The notes below the pieces were generated by a model. The model did not search any database and was not told where the DNA came from. It worked only from the letters and a program-made list of their open reading frames with translations. Positions 38,701 to 46,802 of a DNA stretch of 64,000 nucleotides are shown here, piece after piece (the stretch's first letter is position 1; the number at the start of each line of letters is the position of its first letter). The stretch comes from Bradyrhizobium sp. JYMT SZCCT0428. GTDB lineage: Bacteria > Pseudomonadota > Alphaproteobacteria > Rhizobiales > Xanthobacteraceae. The position numbers and the translations under genes are program-made. The DNA is taken from positions 140,279 to 204,278 of the forward strand of contig NZ_JAFCLS010000011.1 of the NCBI RefSeq assembly GCF_018131075.1, written 5' to 3'.

Positions 38701-40975
38701 CGTTGGCAGAGACCGAAGGCTGGTCAACAGTCCGGGCCTGCCCACAAATTCGCTTTTGCGAATTGTGCGATGCCGGCGGCACATCGTCGGAGGGCACGTC
38801 TCGTGTTGTGTCATTCATGACAACTGTCTTTCCGCCCGCGCCGGTGCGCTCTCCAATTCGGTCTCGCGAATTGTGCAATCCCGTCGCGGTGCCGTCACGC
38901 GCTTGAGGTTGCTCAGATGCCGCGGTTGCGCTTGGCTGGGCTGGTTTGTCGGGTTTACCGTAACGAGGCCCGCGCCACGCATTGGCTGCGATAGGCAAGT
39001 CAGCCACCCAGGACGGCCGCTGCGTCACCAGACTGATGAATTCCTGCTCGCTGCCGAAACTGATCGGCACTTCACAAACGATCTCGTCATGAATATGCAT
39101 CACGATGGGATAGCCGGCGGCTTCAATCCGCAACATCCCTTCGACGAGAATATCGCGCGCGATTCCGCTAACGATGTTCTCGGTCCAAACGCCACCATAA
39201 GCGCCAAACCCTCCGCGGCAGGGGGTGAACCTGCCACCGGAATTATCGTCATACACAACGCGCGCCCGATCGCGATCGTCTGCAATAAGGCGAGGGGCAG
39301 GATAAGAGAGCTTGCGGCCGGACGGCAGCTTTATTCGTAGGAACTTCTCGTCACTTTCGAGAACGACCGGGCCACAGACAAATTCGACGCCGGCGTTATG
39401 AACGGCCTTCACGGCGGCGCGATCGATGTCATGCCAAAACTGAACGATCCGCGGGTGCGCCCCGCGCCACTCGGCTTTGAAGGCTTCAACCTGTTCGTCG
39501 GTGTCTCCGTCGGGCTTGAATTTACGCCACGCACAGAGACCGCCTGCGTATCCGAAAGCCAAATCGCCGGTTTTTCCGACCGCGCGCTCGGGTGCGTTCT
39601 TGGTGTAGGTGCCCGAAGGCACGCCAAAGATCCGGCACGCGGTTTCGCAATAAGGTTCGTCGCGTGGATCGTGTGTGGCGTCAAACTTTCTGTAGGCGTC
39701 GAGCTTCCATTCTTCGCCGGCAACCATCGCCAGCACCCGACTTTCGATCGAACTGAGATCAGCACCGATTAGTTCGTGGCCAGGCGCGGCTGTTATCATC
39801 GAACGGCTGCAATCGCCGACAATCGCGAGTGGCTTCGAGTAGAGCCGCTTGATGTGCTGATAGTCGCCGGTCGCGACCGCGGATATCGCGGCATCGAGAT
39901 TTTTCGTCTCGGGCTTCTTTAGGTTTTGCGGCTGATAACCCGCGCCGGCCCAGCGCCCGGTGGAGGCGCCATGATAATTGAACGCGCCGCGAATGCGATC
40001 ATCGGCGCCGGCGCGCGCCAGCAGCGCATCGATCTTCTTGACCGCGGCTTGTGCCCCGCCGAGCCTGAGTTCGAGGGCGTGACGCACCGAGACCGCAAGC
40101 TCGTCCTGTTCGAGCAGCTTCTCAATCGCCCTGCGCTCAAGCGTGGTTATCGCGCAGCCCTGTGATTGCAGCCATTGCACCAGTTTGGCGATCTGGTTGA
40201 TTCCGCTGACTGCGCCGTCGGTGATTTCGGCCAGCTCGGCATCGATTTCGGGCGCCGCAGCTTTCGCTATCCGGCGTGCCGCTTCGGCAAACTGCCGGTC
40301 GACGTGGAAGCCGCGCGCGTTGATCTTGTTGGACAGCAGCCACAGCGAATGCTCGGGCCCCGACAGCCGCGACACGCGACCGTCGAGCTCGCGCTCGACT
40401 TCGACATCCCGCCGGCAATACTCGCCGAGCCGTCTCAACCGCCCTTCGTCTTCAAACCAATACACTCCGTCGGTGTCTTCATCCTTACGCGGCTTACGCG
40501 GCATCGCCATCTGGTGCATAAGTCGTTCGCCGGCGGCGTCTTTGCGGTTCACCATCTCGAGGGCATCGGCCACCATGCCAAGCTTGGCTGGCAACCCCAG
40601 AGCAAGGCACGCAGCCATAGTGCAGATGTGCCGTTCGGCTGGAACGAGCGGAAAACCGTAGCGCGGATGCAGGATGTACTGCTCGATGGCGGACTCGAAA
40701 TTATCGTTATGTGCAGCCACCGCCCAGTCCGGGTTCTCCGCGGCTTCGAACCATTCTGACGGGACGGAAACGCCTGGGCTCCACAGCTGCACCGGCCCGT
40801 CGTCGACCGCCCAGGCGGCGCAAATGATTTCGGTCGTCGGATGCGTTGCGTAGATATGCGCACCGACTTTGCGTAGGTCAACACAGCTCCGAGTTTCGAC
40901 GTCCCTGTGCAGGACGTGCGCAATGGCGGTACTGGTCTGCATCGCATTAACGCGGTGGTCCACGGGCTCATGCAT
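35744..40975 (-). CDS. Exonuclease-family A DNA polymerase-primase-like-helicase fusion protein
   Basis: A 1743-residue multi-enzyme polypeptide. Exonuclease: DVE (about 25-27), NDNFE, and YCRRDVEVE. Polymerase A: motif A GADLSSIESRV (Asp about 406), motif B RAVGKTGDLAFGY (Arg464, Lys468), motif C HIHDEI (His629, Asp630). All catalytic residues are present. After a Pro/Ser-rich linker (about 675-775) comes a region with LLLFDGDEID, KTGEHLYVLL and PIDVTVGSPERLV (about 893-1005), which resembles the three motifs of archaeo-eukaryotic primases. A Gly-rich linker (about 1192-1216) leads to a helicase with Walker A DAPTAGSGKS, Walker B ALICVDNI and the GNGNN...RRVIRSRLD sensor/arginine-finger part. 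ATG 40975 is chosen because AGAGGG precedes it. Probably the replication protein of the element. Confidence 0.85.
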   Translation of the reverse strand: MHEPVDHRVNAMQTSTAIAHVLHRDVETRSCVDLRKVGAHIYATHPTTEIICAAWAVDDGPVQLWSPGVSVPSEWFEAAENPDWAVAAHNDNFESAIEQYILHPRYGFPLVPAERHICTMAACLALGLPAKLGMVADALEMVNRKDAAGERLMHQMAMPRKPRKDEDTDGVYWFEDEGRLRRLGEYCRRDVEVERELDGRVSRLSGPEHSLWLLSNKINARGFHVDRQFAEAARRIAKAAAPEIDAELAEITDGAVSGINQIAKLVQWLQSQGCAITTLERRAIEKLLEQDELAVSVRHALELRLGGAQAAVKKIDALLARAGADDRIRGAFNYHGASTGRWAGAGYQPQNLKKPETKNLDAAISAVATGDYQHIKRLYSKPLAIVGDCSRSMITAAPGHELIGADLSSIESRVLAMVAGEEWKLDAYRKFDATHDPRDEPYCETACRIFGVPSGTYTKNAPERAVGKTGDLAFGYAGGLCAWRKFKPDGDTDEQVEAFKAEWRGAHPRIVQFWHDIDRAAVKAVHNAGVEFVCGPVVLESDEKFLRIKLPSGRKLSYPAPRLIADDRDRARVVYDDNSGGRFTPCRGGFGAYGGVWTENIVSGIARDILVEGMLRIEAAGYPIVMHIHDEIVCEVPISFGSEQEFISLVTQRPSWVADLPIAANAWRGPRYGKPDKPAQPSATAASEQPQARDGTATGLHNSRDRIGERTGAGGKTVVMNDTTRDVPSDDVPPASHNSQKRICGQARTVDQPSVSANGPDPDPQPIGVDDPVGGAVVKFTKYKSRGMRLSKLYELSADGKVIKSGGTQLSNGCYETVSIDSTDPQAALVDIKTRIDALNFREAIGLGIVRDGLPLSGDITTKEKYGRRTAGKRATAIPRALSHFGWPSNSCGLLLFDGDEIDGLRDILVELFPDFADVAVLTRPSASASVKDPNTGERLKTGEHLYVLLDEPTKSKDCLTAIMRLAWCAGVGRSAGWLALARDGDPLVYGPIDVTVGSPERLVYEGQISIGKGLERLPRGSMVSGGTRVLCAAELLDFADRHAPGRRFDEIVAAAKNEPAFLTQQAAVKAAYRSEFIEKAVARGEPRKAVENSFDEMTRAKASAIDGRIWRELSPHQTLYWPDGTSFTAANMVDDPKAFHGKECCDPVEGMDYQTRNCGFILHQSGRVEIYSRAHGDRYAYFLPLFDDEGFAGGRGGDDGGAGGGGGSGGGGGPGTASPSPGNQPGFAGKHKPVIRYGPLSVMADAAARVLIGAEVPFYQRGRSLVRPVVKQVQTFDGKMTSASQLANIELPYLRDTLCKNSIWVKFNKKAMKWLPIHPPVDPAQVLLKRFGDWDFPELSGIISTPTLRPDGTVLKDEGYDPATQLLLIDPPMMPDIPEHPTKDEAVNALNSIKNDLLFEFMFDDDGGVSRAVALSAIISTVCRGAFAVVPMHIIDAPTAGSGKSYLLSTVSRIATGHPMPVLGAGKSEEELEKRLGAAVIHGQALICVDNIVGEIGGDALCRLVEQPRPNVRILGQSTMIEVDARSTSYFGNGNNVVVVGDLCRRVIRSRLDPQMERPELRVFKGSPEDTVMADRGKYIAACLTICRAYIAAGRPGKLNRLASFGGWSDTVRSALVWFGEADPVTSMDTSKAEDPETSALRTLLTEWKLVIGVGHGNAKASREVVNLCEANRATPEGKDYIHKGLRNAVLSLMPPHHHLKPDAESLGIKLRSFKERRVGKIRFCKKDPTGSTATLWWVEQE

Positions 40976-40999
40976 GTTGAGCCCTCTCACCCAAAGCGT

Positions 41000-41230
41000 T
41001 CAAGAGTCTGACTTGGTTCTGGCCGCGCGCCACTCAGCGGCCGTCTCCCGCGTTATCAAAACGCGCGTCCCAACGTTGAACGTGGCCGGCATCTCGTGTT
41101 TGAATTTGTAAAAAAGCTGGGGGCTAAAGCCGTGGCGTCGACAGAACTTGTCAATGCTGTAGGCATCGAGGTCGTTGACGGCGCCGGCCAGTTTGCTCGC
41201 CTTCCTGCCAGTGACTTCCGGGCGGGCCAT
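41000..41230 (-). CDS. Excisionase-like small DNA-binding protein
   Basis: A 76-residue basic protein starting MARPEVTGRKASKLAGAVND with SIDKFCRRHGFSPQLFYKFK, a winged-helix/HTH pattern often found in element excisionases or their regulators, and the end RVLITRETAAEWRAAR typical of AlpA/Xis-like proteins. GGAGG lies seven bases before ATG 41230. It sits 24 bp ahead of the polymerase fusion and just left of the TCAAAATAAG cluster, so it may bind there. Exact role unproved. Confidence 0.65.
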   Translation of the reverse strand: MARPEVTGRKASKLAGAVNDLDAYSIDKFCRRHGFSPQLFYKFKHEMPATFNVGTRVLITRETAAEWRAARTKSDS

Positions 41231-41306
41231 TCGACATCCTCCAAATGCATATCGATGCGCGGGAGGATCGGGGCGAACCGGGTCTCGAAGCAAAAGCTAA
41301 GGTGGA

Positions 41307-41396
41307 TCAAAATAAGGAATCTTCAGTCAAAATAAGCGCGGGAGGCTAACAGTGAAGTTGCCAAGCTTATTTTGACTCAAGATTCTGTTATTTTGA
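41307..41396. repeat. Quasi-symmetric cluster of four TCAAAATAAG motifs
   Basis: Copies at 41307-41316 and 41327-41336 on plus (20 bp apart), and inverted copies at 41366-41375 and 41387-41396 (21 bp apart; the last differs at one base). The inner pair forms a 20-bp inverted repeat (41318-41337 and 41365-41384) with one mismatch around a 27-bp spacer. This fits a binding site for a dimeric or oligomeric protein, such as an operator, replication origin iterons or an excision site. Confidence 0.8.
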
Positions 41397-41951
41397 CCTA
41401 CTAGATTTCTTGACACGGCTTTCGGGCAGGCGCGATCGGGCCGGTCTGATAATGTGCCGGTCCAGTGTAGGATCGCTGGCGTCGATGCCGGCACTGCGCA
41501 GCATTTTGCGCGCATCTTTGTTCGACATTTTTGGTAGCCTACTCGAGTCGTGCAGCACCTTGATGCCGTCATCGATCTGCTGTCGCGTGAGAACGTGATG
41601 ACGGCCGCCGCCAGGCTTACGCTTTCGCTTGCTAGGTGGGGCTGGCGAGATGGGGCGCGGCGTCCCTAATACGCGCCCGGCGATATCGTTCTCCTGACGG
41701 CGGACCAGCTGGGCGAACATCTGCTCCGTCTTCGACAATGGTTTAGGTTTGGCTGCGGCGGCCATGGCCTGCTGCAGTGGCGATAACGTACTGCGGCCGA
41801 GGCGAGCGAGCATCTGCCTTTTGAGCGCTGCCGGCGACGACAGCTCGCGGAGCATGTCGGCAGTCGCCCGCTCCACCAATGATGACGGTTCGCGGCCCCG
41901 ATAGCGGTCGCGATTCAGCTCGCGCCAAATCTGCAACAGCGGGCGCGCCAT
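41388..41951 (-). CDS. Hypothetical basic protein next to the integrase
   Basis: A 187-residue protein with a high share of Arg and Lys. The first part WRELNRDRYRGREPSSLVER and the last part PTLDRHIIRPARSRLPESRV suggest DNA or RNA contact. The segment DGIKVLHDSSRLPKMSNKDA may be a small helical domain. No family recognised. It begins four bases away from the end of the integrase gene, so the two are expressed together. Its stop codon overlaps the last TCAAAATAAG-like motif. Confidence 0.6.
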   Translation of the reverse strand: MARPLLQIWRELNRDRYRGREPSSLVERATADMLRELSSPAALKRQMLARLGRSTLSPLQQAMAAAAKPKPLSKTEQMFAQLVRRQENDIAGRVLGTPRPISPAPPSKRKRKPGGGRHHVLTRQQIDDGIKVLHDSSRLPKMSNKDARKMLRSAGIDASDPTLDRHIIRPARSRLPESRVKKSSRSK

Positions 41952-41954
41952 AGA

Positions 41955-43202
41955 TCACCGCGCCAGCGCAACGACATTCTCCCCGCTCGGTGGCTCATGC
42001 TGTAGCAGCGCCTTGCGGGAGATGTCGTCGGTATGCTCGGTGATGTATTTCGAGTAAGTCCGCTCGATCATAGCAACGCTGGTGTTGTGGAGTGAAGCCA
42101 CCAGCCGGATCGGGACATTGAGCAATAGCGCGCGTACGATACTCGAATGTCGCAAGGCATACATCGTCACTTCGCTAGGAAGCCCGATGGCGGTAACGAC
42201 CTTGTCCACCCGGCGGTGATAGGCCTGCCCTGGATTGTCACCCCAAGGGCTGCCGTCACTTTGCAGCAGCAATGGCTCATTGTCGGCACGGCCTTTGGCT
42301 GCGGCTTTCAGTTTGGCCGCGAGTTGCACAGTGATCGGCACCGAATAGCGCTCGGCTTTTTTTGCGCTGCGACTCCGGCTGCCGCCCTTGCCGCTTTTCG
42401 GCATCGCTAGTTTCGGACGCACTGGATGATCGTGCAAATCCTCGACACGGAGCCGGGCGGCCTGACTTGGTCGTGCTCCGGTTATCGCCAACGTGTCCGT
42501 CAGCAGCCCGAACTCATGATCGAGGCCATAGGCGCTGCCGACGAATTCCCGCACCTTGTCGTCGGAGATGATGACGTTGCGTACTTCCTGCGCATCCGGC
42601 AAACCGGCAAGGCCAATTTCCCATGCGTTCCGGTTCTGAATCCTCTTGTCATGCTGCGATGCTTGCTCCAGCGCTGCGCACAAGCAGCCACAAAGCCGAT
42701 TGATGGTCGACGGTGCCATCGCGCCCAGCAAGCCGTCGCGCCACTTCTTCAACTCGGTGGCCGTTAGCAATGCGACTGGCTTGGCCAAGAGCACGCTGGT
42801 GAGATGCAGGCGCGGCCAGTCGGCGTTGTATGGATTAGCAGCGCGCGCTTCCAGATCGCGCCTATAATCCTTCAGCGCGGTATCCACGGTGATCGGTGCA
42901 CTACCGGTACTACCGTCGTCGCCGCGCGCCAGTTTCTTTGCCTGATCCTGCGCCTCGAAGAAAGTCAGAATGGTGCTGCCGTTGCTCTCGTCGAAGTCAT
43001 CGCTCTGGCCGATTGCCTTCGTCCAATACTTGCCGTGGCCGTCCGATGCCTTCAACACCCACGAACCGTTGCCACGGTTGCGCCTGTACAGCAGCGCCAC
43101 GCCGCGCGCGAGCGAAGGACCGCTGTACGGCTTGCGGCGAACGGCCAACTTTAAGCGCGCAGTGCGGCTTTCCAGGCTGCTGTCGCGGTGTTTGCGCGCC
43201 AT
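41955..43202 (-). CDS. Tyrosine site-specific recombinase (integrase)
   Basis: A 415-residue integrase of the lambda/XerC family. The catalytic domain shows the first Arg in ITGARPSQAARLRVED, the H-x-x-R of ALRHSSIVRALL and the nucleophile Tyr in MIERTYSKYI. The N-terminal part (residues 1-150) includes the arm-type DNA-binding region. I chose ATG 43202 (MARKHRDSSLE) rather than the longer frame because the longer part lacks similarity and a ribosome site. It lies at the right edge of the element and reads inward, as is usual beside an attachment site. Confidence 0.9.
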   Translation of the reverse strand: MARKHRDSSLESRTARLKLAVRRKPYSGPSLARGVALLYRRNRGNGSWVLKASDGHGKYWTKAIGQSDDFDESNGSTILTFFEAQDQAKKLARGDDGSTGSAPITVDTALKDYRRDLEARAANPYNADWPRLHLTSVLLAKPVALLTATELKKWRDGLLGAMAPSTINRLCGCLCAALEQASQHDKRIQNRNAWEIGLAGLPDAQEVRNVIISDDKVREFVGSAYGLDHEFGLLTDTLAITGARPSQAARLRVEDLHDHPVRPKLAMPKSGKGGSRSRSAKKAERYSVPITVQLAAKLKAAAKGRADNEPLLLQSDGSPWGDNPGQAYHRRVDKVVTAIGLPSEVTMYALRHSSIVRALLLNVPIRLVASLHNTSVAMIERTYSKYITEHTDDISRKALLQHEPPSGENVVALAR

Positions 43203-43859
43203 CGTTGTGTCCCCGGTTTTGTCCCAATGGTGTGTGGGAATGCCGATAACTCTGTATGGCACCTTATGGGGATAATTCGCGGTTAATCAATGGCATAGAG
43301 TTTCCACAGGGGTCTCTAGAAATCCATACGGATCATTATTTTCCCTGCGCAATGGCTTTACGGCTTATGCCGTGCTCTCCCCGGAGACGAGTTCTGGGTT
43401 GACTCCGTCGCTGTCGTTTCCGCTCGCGCTTCTTCGACAGCTTGACGCCGGCAACGGGCGCCAGGACCACACGGTTTTGCCGTACGCTTTTGTCGCGTTA
43501 CGTCTTCGCGACATCAGCGTCCACCGCAACCCGTCCAACGTCCGTGACGACGGCCGACGCCCTTCTGAGTAGGACGGGATGGCGATAGATGCGCACTGAT
43601 TTGGGCCGGCCGACAACATAAATCTTTTTGATTTACAGAAATTTTCTACTTGACACGGTTTCCGAAAAACAGAATTGATTTGCCCGTCGGGTTGATTTGT
43701 CGCATCTCTCCCCGTCATTTCCCGATGTGCAATTGCACGTCAGGGAATCCATCGGGCGACAGCGCATGCGGCCTAATGGATTCCGGGCTCGCGCTACGCG
43801 CGCCCTCAGATGCGCAATTGCGCATCGGGGAATGACGAGGGGGACGACTCAGAACCCGC
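43203..43859. other. Right-edge spacer of the element and flanking repeat
   Basis: 657 bp without a recognised gene. The part to about 43600 is the likely place of the right attachment site, but no direct repeat with the left side was found by eye and no tRNA is visible. From 43713 a dispersed-type repeat begins (separate entry). Confidence 0.4.
43713..43837. repeat. Dispersed-type intergenic repeat with inverted ends
   Basis: Begins CGTCATTTCCCGATG and ends GCATCGGGGAATGACG, with inner palindromes TGCAATTGCA and TGCGCAATTGCGCA and a middle GATTCCGGGCTCGCGC. This is the layout of the repetitive palindromes common between genes of Bradyrhizobium. Confidence 0.65.
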
Positions 43860-44270
43860 TTACGTCACGCACCGCCCGGGCTGGAGCAGCTTGGCCACAT
43901 CGGTCAGGACGCTGACCGGCGGCTCGCAGGCGATGGCGATTTTCTTGGACGCGGGCTTGGTCGCCGGCGGTGTCGGCGCCGGGCCGTTGCGCGTTTCGTT
44001 GCGCACCGCTTTGGCGACAGGCACGCGGACCAGCACCGAGGTATCGGCGACGCCGTCGTGCCGCAGCACAATGGTCTGGGTCTGCCCGGCCGCCGCGGGA
44101 ACCGATGCGCGGTCGGACTTGCCGGCGCGATTGACGCCGGTTTCGGGCGCCGCGGCCGTAGCCTGGCGGCTGCCGATCAGGTCGTGGGCGAATGCGAGCT
44201 GGACCGCGCCCGCGCCAAGGGTCAGGGCGATCGCGAGCGAGCCGAAAATTCCCTTATGAATCTGTGACAT
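43860..44270 (-). CDS. Secreted hypothetical protein
   Basis: A 136-residue protein with a signal peptide (KGIFGSLAIALTLGAGAVQL, cut expected after AFA). The mature part is Ala/Pro-rich and includes TIVLRHDGVADTSVLVRVPV and a final part with two cysteines (AIACEPPVSVLT, PGRC). Probably periplasmic. No domain recognised. Confidence 0.65.
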   Translation of the reverse strand: MSQIHKGIFGSLAIALTLGAGAVQLAFAHDLIGSRQATAAAPETGVNRAGKSDRASVPAAAGQTQTIVLRHDGVADTSVLVRVPVAKAVRNETRNGPAPTPPATKPASKKIAIACEPPVSVLTDVAKLLQPGRCVT

Positions 44271-44389
44271 GTTGGTGTGTCCCTCGCCCCATGGCGATCA
44301 TGAACACAACACGAACTAGGCCGTGCGGGTTCGGCGGACAATCGATCACTTAACCGTGTACGAAAAGATTTGAAGGCGGCTGGAACGAC

Positions 44390-44494
44390 TCCCCGGCTTG
44401 TGAGTCTTTCCAAAAGCCGGTCATTCCCCCTGCCCCATAGACCGGTGATGTGGGGCGCGACCGTGGTGATGCCGGTCGCGCCCCGCTTTTTTTT
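44390..44494 (+). ncRNA. Candidate small RNA ending in a plus-strand terminator
   Basis: A strong intrinsic terminator at 44452-44494 (stem GGGGCGCGACC / GGTCGCGCCCC then eight T) points rightward, yet both adjoining genes read leftward and no plus-strand gene ends here. A second hairpin (CCGGCTT...AAGCCGG, about 44393-44420) lies just before it. A short transcript with these two hairpins is possible. No promoter was identified. Confidence 0.3.
44452..44494 (+). terminator. Intrinsic terminator, plus strand
   Basis: Eleven-base perfect stem (44452-44462 with 44474-44484), 11-base loop and a run of eight T from 44487. Works in the plus direction only. Confidence 0.75.
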
Positions 44495-44533
44495 GAAAAT
44501 TCAGGAACATCGGCGCGAGCCGAGCCACCCACG

Positions 44534-45486
44534 TCAATAAAGCTGCACAGGGAGCGGGGTGCCGTCCTTGCCGACCACGAGGCCCCAGGTCTCGCCGGCA
44601 GCGAACTCGAACTCCCGGTTGTGCGCCGTGCCGCTCGCGAGCTTGAGGCTGACCTTGTATTTGCCGGGCGGCAGATTGACTTCCTACCATTGGGCGATTT
44701 GCGTCCGCTATGGGCATCGTCAGTCAAACTTTCTCCGGCGCCAGCGGCCAAATTGATGGTCTGCTGGTTGACGGTGATGACGGCCGCTTCCTTCGCGCCG
44801 TTGCCAAGCCGCAGCCGCATTTGCCCTGGCATCGGCAGGATGTCGCCATCCGCGTCCGCAGGCTTGCGCTGCGACAAATCGGCGATCGTCCTGTCGCCCT
44901 GGCGGGTGAGCCGAAGCTGCGCCGGTCCATCCTTGGTGGCGAACGTGATCGTGGCCTTGTCTCGCTCGATGACCGCGCCTTCATTTTCCGTCCAGCCGCG
45001 CTTGGCGAGTGCCTCGCGATAGAAGCGGAGTGTGCCTGCGAGATCGAGCGGCGTTTCGACGTGAACCGCGTCAATGAACCGTGAACTCTTGCCCGTCGTG
45101 ACAACCCAGGGCTTGGGCCGCGGCAAGCCGGAGACTAGATCGTCGCTCGCGGCCTCTGCGGGCTTGGCGTCCGAGCTGACGCTGCAGAGCAGCCGCCTGC
45201 CGATGGCATTCTGCGGACAGTCAGCAATGGCCCATGCCGTCTTGTCGGTATAGCTCCCCTGGAATTTGGGCGGCGTGTTCGACGGGATTGCCGGAGTCCC
45301 CTGAGTGGTGGTCTGCGATGACCAATGAAGGGCGCACGGGACGACCAGCGGTGAATAGCCGGTCGCGCAATAATCATAGGGATCCAGCACTTTCGCGAGC
45401 GCCACCGTCAGCACGCCTGCCGTGGAAGCGGCCGCCGCAACCAGCAGGCCGCTGACCAGCAAAACAACTTTCGTTCGACGCTTCAT
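44534..45486 (-). pseudogene. Membrane-anchored hypothetical protein with a frameshift
   Basis: Starts MKRRTKVVLLVSGLLVAAAA, an uncleaved N-terminal membrane anchor. Two soluble parts follow, a middle one with DLAGTLRFYREALAKRGWTE and a later beta-rich one with TVNQQTINLAAGAGESLTDD. Around 44684-44689 the frame breaks; the other frame then continues naturally as VNLPPGKYKVSLKLASGTAH and on to PLPVQLY and a stop at 44534. Left unrepaired, the first frame runs on with Ser/Arg-rich nonsense to 44350. One lost base explains it. Either the gene is broken or the base call is wrong. Function unknown. Confidence 0.7.
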
Positions 45487-45675
45487 TGGATAAATTTCCG
45501 GTGTTGAGAGGGCTGGGCTCAAGTGCCCGTCCTGAGCTTAGTGGCGCCAGCCATGCAAAGCGTTCATCGCCTGCGAGTCGTTGTTTTCTCTAGCGATTTT
45601 CGGGGGGGCAAACCTCGCGCCTGTTGCGGCCTCATGCTAGCGATGGCGCCCATGACATCAGGAAAGCGACCCGCC

Positions 45676-46722
45676 ATGCCCCCCAACCCCCAGCAGTTTG
45701 CGAGCGACAATTATGCCGGCATTTGCCCGGAGGCGTGGGCGGCGATGGCGGAGGCCAATCAGGGGCACGCGGCCGCCTATGGCGACGATCCCTGGACCCA
45801 GCGCGCATCGGACGCGTTCCGGGAGCTGTTCGAAAAGCCGGACGCCGAAGTGTTTTTTGCCTTCAACGGCACCGCCGCCAATTCGCTGGCGTTGGCGTCG
45901 CTGTGCCAGTCCTATCACAGCGTGATCTGCTCCTCATCGGCGCATGTCGAAACCGACGAATGCGGCGCGCCGGAATTCTTTTCCAACGGCTCAAAACTTC
46001 TGATCGCGGCGAGCGAGGACGGCAAGCTGACGCCGGACCTCGTGCGCGGCCTGGCCACCGGCCGATCCGACATCCATTTTCCGAAGCCGCGCGTGGTCAC
46101 GATCACGCAGCCGACCGAGACCGGCCAGGTGTATTCGCTGGGTGAAATCCGCGCGCTGGCGGCGACCTGCCGAGAAATCGGCCTGCGGCTGCACATGGAC
46201 GGCGCCCGCTTTGCCAACGCCTGCGCGTCGCTGAATTGCTCGCCGGCGGAGATGACCTGGAAGGCCGGCGTCGATCTGCTGTGTTTCGGCGGCACCAAGA
46301 ACGGCATGGCGGTCGGCGAAGCGATTTTGTTCTTCGACCCACGTCTCGCCGAGGATTTTGACTATCGTTGCAAGCAGGCGGGGCAGCTTGCCTCGAAGAT
46401 GCGCTTCCTCGCCGCCCCCTGGGTCGGCATGCTGCAGGACGGCGCGTGGCTGCGCAATGCACGGCATGCCAACGCCGGCGCCGCGCGGCTCGCCGCCGCG
46501 GTGGCCGACTTGCCGGATTTCAAGCTGATGTTTCCGGTGGAGGCCAACGCGGTCTTCCTGCACGCCTCCGCCGACCGCCTGGAAGCGCTGCGCCAGCGCG
46601 GCTGGCAATTTTATACCTTCATCGGCGGCGCCGCGCGTTTCATGTTCGCCTGGGATGCCGATCCGACACGGGTCGATGCGCTGGCGCGGGATATCAGGGA
46701 GGTGTGTGGGGCGCACCGGTAG
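45676..46722 (+). CDS. Low-specificity L-threonine aldolase family protein
   Basis: A pyridoxal-phosphate enzyme of 348 residues that splits threonine or other beta-hydroxy amino acids to glycine and an aldehyde. It starts MPPNPQQFASDNYAGICPEA, has FAFNGTAANSLAL, HMDGARFANA (Asp holding the cofactor ring) and CFGGTKNGMAVGEAI, where the Lys of GGTKN binds the cofactor. The C-terminal domain is normal. The start is uncertain: earlier ATGs at 45652 and 45643 are in frame. I prefer 45676 because homologues start near FASDN and GGAAAG is upstream. Confidence 0.9.
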   Translation: MPPNPQQFASDNYAGICPEAWAAMAEANQGHAAAYGDDPWTQRASDAFRELFEKPDAEVFFAFNGTAANSLALASLCQSYHSVICSSSAHVETDECGAPEFFSNGSKLLIAASEDGKLTPDLVRGLATGRSDIHFPKPRVVTITQPTETGQVYSLGEIRALAATCREIGLRLHMDGARFANACASLNCSPAEMTWKAGVDLLCFGGTKNGMAVGEAILFFDPRLAEDFDYRCKQAGQLASKMRFLAAPWVGMLQDGAWLRNARHANAGAARLAAAVADLPDFKLMFPVEANAVFLHASADRLEALRQRGWQFYTFIGGAARFMFAWDADPTRVDALARDIREVCGAHR

Positions 46723-46802
46723 ATTTCGATTGACGCGGTTAATTCGCCTTGCGATCAACTGGAGGGTGCGCGCGGCGAAATGCGAAAGCGGTAAGATCAT
46801 CG

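Noticed and set aside
41409..43665. CTTGACACGG found at about 41412 and 43653 as possible attachment repeats
   Set aside because: One copy lies inside the hypothetical gene of the element, and both look like chance; the element ends should enclose the integrase gene.
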